This document shows positions 57,589 through 64,000 of a stretch of DNA of 64,000 nucleotides, piece after piece. The stretch is from Mangifera indica (taxonomy: Eukaryota; Streptophyta; Magnoliopsida; Sapindales; Anacardiaceae): contig NC_058145.1 of NCBI RefSeq assembly GCF_011075055.1, positions 11,777,894-11,841,893 on the forward strand. Reading direction: 5' to 3'. The notes beneath the pieces were generated by a model, which worked only from the letters and a program-made list of their open reading frames with translations, ran no database searches and was not told the DNA's origin. Numbering within the stretch: position 1 is the first letter of the stretch; every line of letters begins with the position of its first letter. A program made the position numbers and the translations under genes.

Positions 57589-60392
57589 TCTCCCACTCAC
57601 ATATGATGAAAGACTCGAATCAAACACTTAGCCACAAAAATCACATACAACAGTACGTTTCATACTTGCAAATGTGTCGTGCGACCTCGTGAGCAACCTG
57701 CACTAGGGAGCTAAATACTATGCATCTATTAGCAATAGTATAACCGCTTCAATTCAAATAAAACAAAAATAGAGCGTTAGACTCGTAGCACCCCAAACTT
57801 ACTCGATAACACTAGCTCCTTTTACTCCATTTATCATTATGTTATTTTCCTATGTATCTATGATCAAATCCAATCCCCATATGAGTGACATAATCGGTCA
57901 GTCAATGGACACACGTAATATATAAGTCTTCCTCTTCTACTCAAAATTCTCAATTTAAACTTAGCTGCTGTTTTTCTAGGCATGTTCCATAGACCGAATC
58001 ATGCGTACCCATAGGGTCCAAGCTAAGATAGCAACACTAACAGTAAATATCGAACAACAGTAAAGAAGCAAAGGGTACCAACACGAGGTAATTCTCATAA
58101 AGTCTCACACAGTGAAGGAGCAGAGATTCATCCTTCCACTACTTTAACTGGTCGTCTTACTTATACACATATGGTATGAATCATGTGCTACAGTGTGTAT
58201 TTTCTCAAATATCATTCACAAAACTGTACAGATCTTAGTTCAGTCGCTACATCCAGCGCCTAACCTGAGTTCTTAATCGTCTTCACACTGTGAGTCATAC
58301 GTACCTTTATATGCTCCCACTATCGAGAAGAAATAATTTTTCTAAATGAATCTACTGTTCATGTATCAAGTTACGTGTAGCTGACTTTAGTTTCATGATC
58401 AGATTTGACATTCAATCAAATTCAATAAACAACTATCTTTATTTGGGGACTGCAGTTCCTCCAAACTTTTTAATTAAAATCATACTTATGACATATGTAG
58501 TTGAACATTACTAGTACTCATATATTAGATCGTTATTCATGAAACTGATCAAAATATCACACGAAGTGGATCTTGCTTTTTACATGCGTGATGTACGTTT
58601 ACATCACGTTTGTGTAAGACACTCATTTGTGTTTTTATCCCTTAGTCAGTCATAACTCTATCTTAACTTGATCTACGACCTCCAAAGTCTTTTACTTATC
58701 TAGGATATTATACATTTCAAATGCCACATGGTTTAATTCTCTCTATTTAGTATCATTCTCATTCAAATCAGTTATCATTTTCTAAAATATTATGGTTAAC
58801 TAGATCACAGAGACATATCTATCAGACATAACGTTATCAATGCAATCAAATACACATCAATTGTCGTAATTACGTATTAAAATTTCAAAATATCTCACAT
58901 AAGACACAAAATCGAAAGTTCACTATGTTCTCAATCATCTTCGATGACACAAATACTTGATATTTTAAACTTTAATTTAATTACGTCAATATTAATTCTG
59001 AATAAAAATTTCATTAAATTCTATCAATTTTAGAATTCCCACACTTAACAAATATATATGATACAACAAATGCATCATCTATTTTGATTAGAATCATTTC
59101 ATCAACCTGTATTGATCTTTGAGTCACTTTATCCATGACGATAAACTAATGGATATTCTCTCATACATTACTAAGAGTCGTTCTATAGCAAGCTGTAATG
59201 AATCCACTCAGTCTCAAAAAGTTTCAAATTCTTGTCCCGAATAAGATCATTGATTACGGGGCTCATATTCATACATGGATATCATCTATTTTTCAATTAA
59301 GAGAATTCAATAGAGTATTGATAGTTTCGACATGCATTGTGATGGTCTCTAGTCAACAAACTTGCATAAAGTGGAAACATGTATTTCAAAACACCAATAT
59401 GTGTTTTTGGGAGTCGGAATAAGATATTACATGTCATTATACGTTGTAAGACCCATGAAACACATCTCATATTTAGATCCGAGTATTACACAACATCCAA
59501 GGATCAGAAAACAAGTTTCACATGCCAAGACGTGTTGGAAATGGATGTTCACGTGCTATCACGCCCCATAATAAGCTCATACGCCCCTTCACGCACCGAG
59601 TCGACATCGCATGCGCCTTCACACGCCGTAAAGGGTCTGCAACAAGCGTCAACGTGCTAGGAATGAGTCAAACGCGTCGTCACGTGCTTAAATAAGACTG
59701 TCACGCTCGCACATGCGCCACCATGTGTCGGACAACTCAATTCACGCGTCGGAACTAAGTCATCACGAGCGGTCAAATGTTGACCATTGACTGGTCAATT
59801 ATTTGACTATTGACCGATCAACAATTGATCGGGTTACTCATGGGTCAGGATCCGGATTGGGTCGATCCAGTTGACTAAACGGGTTGACCTGTTGACCATC
59901 GGGTTTGACCAACCCATTGACCAATCGGATTGGATAATCGGGTTTTTCCAACCCGATTTTGACCCGAAATCACACGATGAACCTTAATTTTGATGTCCTT
60001 CTAATTGGCCTTCTTCCGACGACTACACCATAGGGCTTTTGTAGCCCAGACGACATTAAGGCTTATCGTTCCAAGATTTGACGCCATCGGCGTCAGAATC
60101 AGTCGAAACGGCGAGGAAGAAAAACATGCCTTGGGTCTCGAATTTGGGTCAATTTTCATTGATTATGACGTTAATTTGAGTCGTTTTTTAATTCAAAACA
60201 TGCAATACCATTCCAATCATTCATCCAACATGTTTTCCAACACCAATTTCATGCAATTTTAGCCGAATTAAATTCGTGTCCAAAAACGAATTTTGAAAAC
60301 GAAATCCAACACGCAGATTTTAATTTTCACAATATACTTAATACAATTCACAGAAAAACATAACAAATGCGTAACCTAGGTTTTAATATCAA

Positions 60393-60768
60393 TGTTGGAA
60401 ATAATTAAATATACCAAGATCAAAATCTGGAAATCTATAAATACGAATTTGCATACCCGGAATAGCTTTTGATGAAAAGTCTTCGAATATTGCGCGAAGA
60501 GTTGACGTTAGTCTATTTCCACGATACCATTTGCTCACGTATTGCTTTCATCTTGGGAGATACGATCAACTATGCGTTTTTGTTATGCAAAAGAAGAGAG
60601 GAGAGAAACCATTTTTACTGATAAAAATGGTGTGATTTTTTTTGGGAAGGCAGTTAGGACTTTTAAATAAGAGTTCAACTGTCAATCCAACTAACTCTTA
60701 TAACTATCTTTGACAATTATATTAAACCGGATCGGATTGACCCATCATGGGTGGACCCGTTTCCAATA
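60393..60768 (-). repeat. LTR (5' LTR in element orientation)
   Basis: Begins TGTTGGAAATAATTAAATAT and ends GTTTCCAATA on the plus strand; holds a 17-bp stretch (CAATCCAACTAACTC region) absent from or shortened in the other LTR. Confidence 0.88.
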
Positions 60769-60810
60769 CTTTAAATAATAAAGCAAAGTTAATTGTATAC
60801 ATATACAAAA

Positions 60811-61080
60811 TCAGAGAGAAAGCATGGAACATGCACAAGAGTACTCGTTATCTTCTTTCATCATAATCGACAACTCAATGGGAGGAAGATCAGAGGTTTT
60901 AGGAAGAGTAGTTGATTGACTCATAATTTTACCGTCGAACAACAAAAACCCAGAAGCATGTCCAGCCCCGGCAATCAAGAACACATCTCTGTTAAAAAGA
61001 CATAAGAGCCAGCATGACTAAGCAAGCAAGACCAATCCTCAAAACGTACAACAAACTCTGAATCGAACCGGCGGCTAAAC
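60811..61080 (-). pseudogene. COPT relic, C-terminal part, minus strand
   Basis: The minus strand reads AAGSIQSLLYVLRIGLACLV then MLALMSF, a 1-bp insertion in a T run, then NRDVFLIAGAGHASGFLLF and a tail ending EDNEYSCACSML with stop at 60811. MLALM and GHASG are the Ctr MxxxM and GxxxG motifs, and CAC is a plausible copper-binding tail. It is not a copy of the 54389/62178 pair: both sequence and tail differ, so it is an older paralogue. The N-terminal half is missing. Confidence 0.8.
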
Positions 61081-61113
61081 GGAGAGAGTATAGTTCCAGA
61101 GCACCAAAACAAG

Positions 61114-61323
61114 ATAGAAAATAAAAGATAAGGTGCTTGTTAAATTAGACTTTTAAATTAGATTTTTATTCTTAATAAAAATATATATTTCTTTTTAAAA
61201 CTTTTTGAAAATTTGATAAAAAGTTAAAAAATTACAAATAGACACATCAAAATTTTCGGTTCCCCCTTGTTTCTACTTTTAACACATAAACATGATAGAA
61301 AATAAAAGATAAGGTGCTTGTTA
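61114..61323 (+). repeat. Pair of ~30-bp direct repeats
   Basis: ATAGAAAATAAAAGATAAGG followed by TGCTTGTTA occurs at about 61114-61142 and again at 61293-61321, bracketing AT-rich DNA between the COPT relic and the start of duplication copy B. Confidence 0.8.
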
Positions 61324-61336
61324 TTCAGAAACAAAA

Positions 61337-62664
61337 AAATATATATATATTTCTTAATTAATAAAAACATATAAATTAAAACTGAATTTGTGAAAGTTCG
61401 TTTTACTTATTCACAAATAATAATATATTTAATTATGTAAACAACAATACATATTCATAATTCTTAGTGCATTGACCTTAACATAACATTGATACGAAAA
61501 TTAAATAAAAAGTAAGAAATTTTATAATTATATAAAAAAATAAAATATCAAAAATATGATTAAAAATATATTATTTATTGATAATACTATATTTGGTAGG
61601 TTTAAATAATAAATTAAATCGAACCAAATGATTTTTTTTAGTTTGAGATTTTGTTCAATCGTTTTTTGTTTTTAAAATTTTCTTAAACAAGACTCTGCAC
61701 ATCTCTAATAGCAATGATACGTGCAAAATCTGATCTACGTTCGTTGAATTTGCATTTGATAGGGATATCTCTTTCCACAATCCAAATCTCAATAAATATA
61801 TTCATTGTGAATGATGGTAATTTTATACATTGCATATTCAAATGAGGTGGCTCTGACTCCTAAATGATAATGATGTAGTACATTGAATATTCAAAAGACC
61901 CGGTTACTCCTCCTATGTTTTTTTATCCTTAATTAAGACCGAAACGAGTGGACATTACTTTATGGAACCTACCCCGGGAAAATTTTGTGGTGACTTCCAC
62001 AATTTGGACTCTTGGAATGTAGCACCGTACCTGTGTGTGTACTAATTTTCCAAAAGGAAGTCAAGGGTTTTGTATAGTACAATACGATCAGCCTCTCAAA
62101 TTAAATAAGACATAAACGCAGCAATCCAACACCAACCAACATATTTCCAGCTGCAGCTGCCAGAGAGCTAGCCAATCATGGATGGTTGGTATGTTTGATC
62201 ATCAACATGGCAAACCACCAGGCCACAGCTTTATGATGCACATGACCTTCTTTTGGGGCAAAAACTCCAAGATTCTCTTGTCGGTTGGCCCGGAACGAGC
62301 TCAGGGATGTATGCTTTAGCCTGATCTTTGTTTTTGTTCTGGCCTTCCTCGTTGAGTTGTTCTCTCATTCCAAATTGATCAGATCTGAATCCAACCATGC
62401 AGTCGCCATTTTGATTCGGACTTTCTTGCATGCTATAAGGGTTGGTCTCGCTTACTTGGTGATGCTGGCTGTCATGTCCTTCAATGGCGGCGTGTTCTTG
62501 GCTGCTGTGGCTGGACATGCCTCGGGGTTCTTCCTTTTTGGCAGTCGGGTTTTCAACCAATCAACACCTCCTCCACCCCCAGTGAAAACCGCTGATCCTC
62601 CGAGCATGAGTTGTTGATAATATATGCCTGTGTGTGTTTGTGTGCGTGCTTATTCTCTTGAATT
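61337..62664. repeat. Segmental duplication, copy B (COPT part)
   Basis: Counterpart of 53036-54882 without the MULE-MITE. Matching ends shortly after the COPT-B stop, where the laccase inverted repeat begins. Confidence 0.88.
62178..62617 (+). pseudogene. COPT-B: frameshifted duplicate of the copper transporter
   Basis: Nearly identical to COPT-A but with three frame-breaking deletions: 5 bp in the N-terminal MDGMDG repeat (start reads MDGWYV then stop), 1 bp after KILLS, where copy A has LFSGWP, and 1 bp in the first membrane segment (FSLIF for LALIF). The remainder from [14 protein letters not shown] to the end is intact and unusually well kept, including MLAVM and GHASG. No single start yields a three-TM Met-rich protein. 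An internal reading frame could at most give a truncated protein lacking the N-terminal domain. Confidence 0.88.
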
Positions 62665-62671
62665 TGATTAT

Positions 62672-62985
62672 AAGCCACAGTTCATGGTGCTGTAGTAATA
62701 TATCCCAAGACTGGAACCAGTTATCCGTTTCCAAAGCCTGATGTCGAAGTTCCCATTATATTTGGTCGAGCTGCATTATAGTTGTCGATTCTCTTCTGCT
62801 TGGAGCCTTTCGAAACTATGAATATTTCGTTTAACGGTTTTTTTTCCTCAATCAATTACAGGAGAGTATTGGAAGAGCAATATTTATATTGTATATGCTC
62901 AATTTCTTCAATTCAAAAGGGATCCAAATGTTTTGGATGCGTACTTGATTAATGGTTAGACTGGTGATTTGTATGTGTGCTCAAG
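62672..62985 (+). pseudogene. Laccase fragment, arm 1
   Basis: Exon piece 62672-62770 ending …VEVPIIFG at a GT donor (GTCGAGCTGC), intron to ATTACAG at about 62861, then exon piece EYWKSNIYIVYAQFLQFKRD…PNVLDAYLING followed by an in-frame TAG where arm 2 has Gln. Laccases are secreted multicopper oxidases that polymerise monolignols; the fragment covers the junction of cupredoxin domains 1 and 2 and has no copper-ligand set. Confidence 0.82.
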
Positions 62986-63240
62986 TTCATGTTAGACGAA
63001 AAAAAATATAATATTTATAAATTTAATCATAATTTATATCATCACCCAACTATATTTTATATTTTAACAATGCTTAAATAAAAATATGAGGCAAATTCCA
63101 TTGCTCAACAACTATTACTTCAAAAATATTCTAAGCATTGTTAAAATATAAAATATAGTTGGGTAATCTGAATAATATTGATGGCATAAATTGTGATTAA
63201 ATTTATAAATATTATATTCTTTATCATCTGACCTGGACTT

Positions 63241-63554
63241 GAGTACGCATACAGATCACCAGGCTGACCATTGATCAAGTACACATATGAAACATTTGGA
63301 TCCCTTACGGATTGAAGAAATTGATTATATACAGTATAAATATTGCTCTTCCAATACTCTCCTGCAATTGATTAAGGAAAAAAAAAAACCGTTAAACGGA
63401 ATATTCATAGTTTCAAAAGGCTCCAAGCAGAAAAGAATCTACAACTATAATGCAGCTCGACCTAATATAATGGGAACTTCGACTTCAGGCTTTGGAAACG
63501 GATAGCTGGTTCCAGTCTTGGGATATATTACTACAGCACCATGAACTGTGGCTT
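63241..63554 (-). pseudogene. Laccase fragment, arm 2
   Basis: Minus-strand copy of arm 1: [20 protein letters not shown], then VEVPIILG, intron, GEYWKSNIYTVYNQFLQSVR and YLINGQPGDLYAYSSPG. The frame is open through INGQPGDLY, so this arm is closer to a functional laccase than arm 1. Confidence 0.82.
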
Positions 63555-63656
63555 GATATATTACTACACATGTCCAAGCCAAGGTAATGGGAAAAAGTGT
63601 TCAAAGTTTGAGGTTTGGGCCTTGAACGAAAGGTTGCCTTGATAGGCCTTAAAGAA

Positions 63657-63673
63657 GAAAGTCCAGAAGTTTC
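63657..63673 (+). promoter_or_regulatory. Heat shock element of HSP-B
   Basis: GAAAGTCCAGAAGTTTC, identical to the element of HSP-A; the TATA box TATAAA follows at 63768-63773. Confidence 0.8.
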
Positions 63674-63878
63674 TACCAAGCCCAGGAAAATACCAGAAAG
63701 CCCTACAGGCTTCGTTGACCAAACAGAAGCGATTGCGCACGAGAGTGCTAGAATTCTCCCTGCTCCCTATAAAGACCCCCTCCAGGCTCGCGTTTAGATC
63801 ATCAGGGACAATTCTTCAAAGTTGAAGCAGCATCAGATTCATCAATCAACACTATATTCTCGCATTCTTAGAAACAAT

Positions 63879-64000
63879 ATGTCGCTAATTCCAAGCTTCT
63901 TTGGCAACCAACGCGGCAGTATTGTCGATCCTTTCTCTCTCGATGTTTGGGATCCATTCAAGGACTTTTCGTCACTTTCCACTCGTTTCCCCCAAGAAAC
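63879..64000 (+). CDS. HSP17.8: Class I small heat shock protein, second copy (5' end only)
   Basis: Starts [20 protein letters not shown] and continues [20 protein letters not shown] to the window edge. It differs from HSP-A at Val3-Leu and Phe16-Val in this stretch, with an open frame so far. HSE, TATA and 5' UTR are kept, so the copy is probably heat-inducible. Whether the alpha-crystallin domain is intact cannot be seen. Confidence 0.92.
   Translation, partial: MSLIPSFFGNQRGSIVDPFSLDVWDPFKDFSSLSTRFPQE

Larger units (their letters stand above)
57223..60768 (-). mobile_element. Non-autonomous LTR retrotransposon, 3.5 kb
   Basis: LTRs at 57223-57588 and 60393-60768 (366 and 376 bp) align throughout, with the shared block GCAAAAGAAGAGAGGAGAGA. 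A perfect 5-bp target duplication CTTTA flanks the whole (57218-57222, 60769-60773). Orientation is minus: the right LTR ends CCAACA on the minus strand and is followed by TTGATATTAAAACC, a decayed form of the Met-tRNA primer site TTGGTATCAGAGC. A purine tract GTGAGTGGGAGA precedes the other LTR. The 2.8-kb interior has no gag or pol reading frame. LTR ends show G-to-A/C-to-T changes typical of methylated repeats. Confidence 0.88.
62672..63554. repeat. Large inverted repeat built from a laccase gene fragment
   Basis: Arm 1 (62672-63075) and arm 2 (63131-63554) are reverse complements over about 400 bp with a loop of about 55 bp. They differ by scattered substitutions and a few indels. Each arm, read from its outer end, encodes the same laccase piece: [31 protein letters not shown], a GT…AG intron, then GEYWKSNIYTVYNQFLQS and DPNVSYVYLINGQPGDLYAY in arm 2, diverged in arm 1. 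The multicopper oxidase signature INGQPGDLY is clear. The two arms show no target duplication at their outer edges. A transcript across it would fold into a near-perfect hairpin. Confidence 0.88.

Noticed and set aside
59198..60262. Open frames inside the 3.5-kb LTR element as gag/pol
   Set aside because: Short, overlapping and without protease, RT, RNase H or integrase motifs.
62285..62617. 110-codon frame as a functional COPT
   Set aside because: Starts without ATG upstream of the first membrane segment, lacks the Met-rich N-terminus, and results from deletions relative to COPT-A.
63287..63797. Short frames between the laccase repeat and HSP-B
   Set aside because: They run through the inverted repeat and the HSP promoter; no coding signal in those frames.

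Overview
The window is nuclear DNA of a flowering plant, almost certainly a core eudicot. The genes have many short AT-rich introns, typical plant families occur (DYW-type PPR editing/processing factor, tau GST, RABA2 GTPase, class I small heat shock protein, COPT copper transporter, laccase-derived sequence), and the spacers are AT-rich and full of MITEs and LTR elements. I cannot name the species. From memory, the gene content (SMO2, PP1/TOPP, RABA2, elongin C, CRR2-like PPR, a small plant-specific protein, a GT4 glycosyltransferase, class I HSP) resembles duplicated Arabidopsis segments around At5g59050-59160, At3g46790-46890 and At1g07400-07420, which suggests an ancestral gene order.

Layout. 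1-0.9 kb: 5' end of a C4-sterol methyl oxidase gene (SMO2, minus, running off the left edge). 3.0-5.2 kb: eIF3g (minus). 6.3-8.8 kb: decayed coiled-coil gene (minus) carrying an intact 427-bp TRIM retrotransposon. 9.26 kb: tRNA-Val(CAC). 9.6-11.5 kb: intronless CRR2-like PPR-DYW gene (minus). 11.8-12.0 kb: hAT MITE. 14.0-16.4 kb: PP1 catalytic subunit (minus). 16.5-26.3 kb: gene-free, repeat-rich spacer with a Pack-hAT element that captured the 3' end of a formate-tetrahydrofolate ligase gene, a 2.2-kb solo LTR, and an 83-bp deletion derivative made only of the two ends of that LTR. 26.4-28.2 kb: RABA2 (minus). 29.4-30.6 kb: elongin C (plus). 31.9-33.0 kb: THA8-like PPR (plus). 33.4 kb: tRNA-Ser(AGA). 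35.6-36.6 kb: small plant-specific protein behind a triple G-box promoter (plus). 37.3-38.8 kb: GT4 glycosyltransferase (minus). 39.3-39.8 kb: four-TM protein (minus). 40.3-42.2 kb: MULE and hAT MITEs. 43.15 kb: tRNA-Asp(GTC). 43.6-44.7 kb: one nearly complete but stop-interrupted tau GST and a stub of a second. 47.4-49.0 kb: MULE-like element and an N-terminal fragment of an OST48 gene. 49.6-51.3 kb: plant-specific gene of unknown function (minus).

The right end (53-64 kb) is a tandemly duplicated block. Copy A has an intact COPT copper transporter (54.4 kb) followed by an intact class I sHSP (56.6 kb). Copy B has a frameshifted COPT (62.2 kb) and the start of a second sHSP (63.9 kb) that leaves the window. 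Between the copies lie a 3.5-kb non-autonomous LTR retrotransposon and a third, older COPT relic on the minus strand. Copy A alone carries a MULE-MITE, and copy B shows the matching empty site. Between COPT-B and HSP-B sits the most unusual feature: a laccase gene fragment, intron included, present as two inverted arms of about 400 bp with a short loop. If transcribed it would fold into a long hairpin RNA matching laccase mRNAs, the layout expected of a young small-RNA locus.
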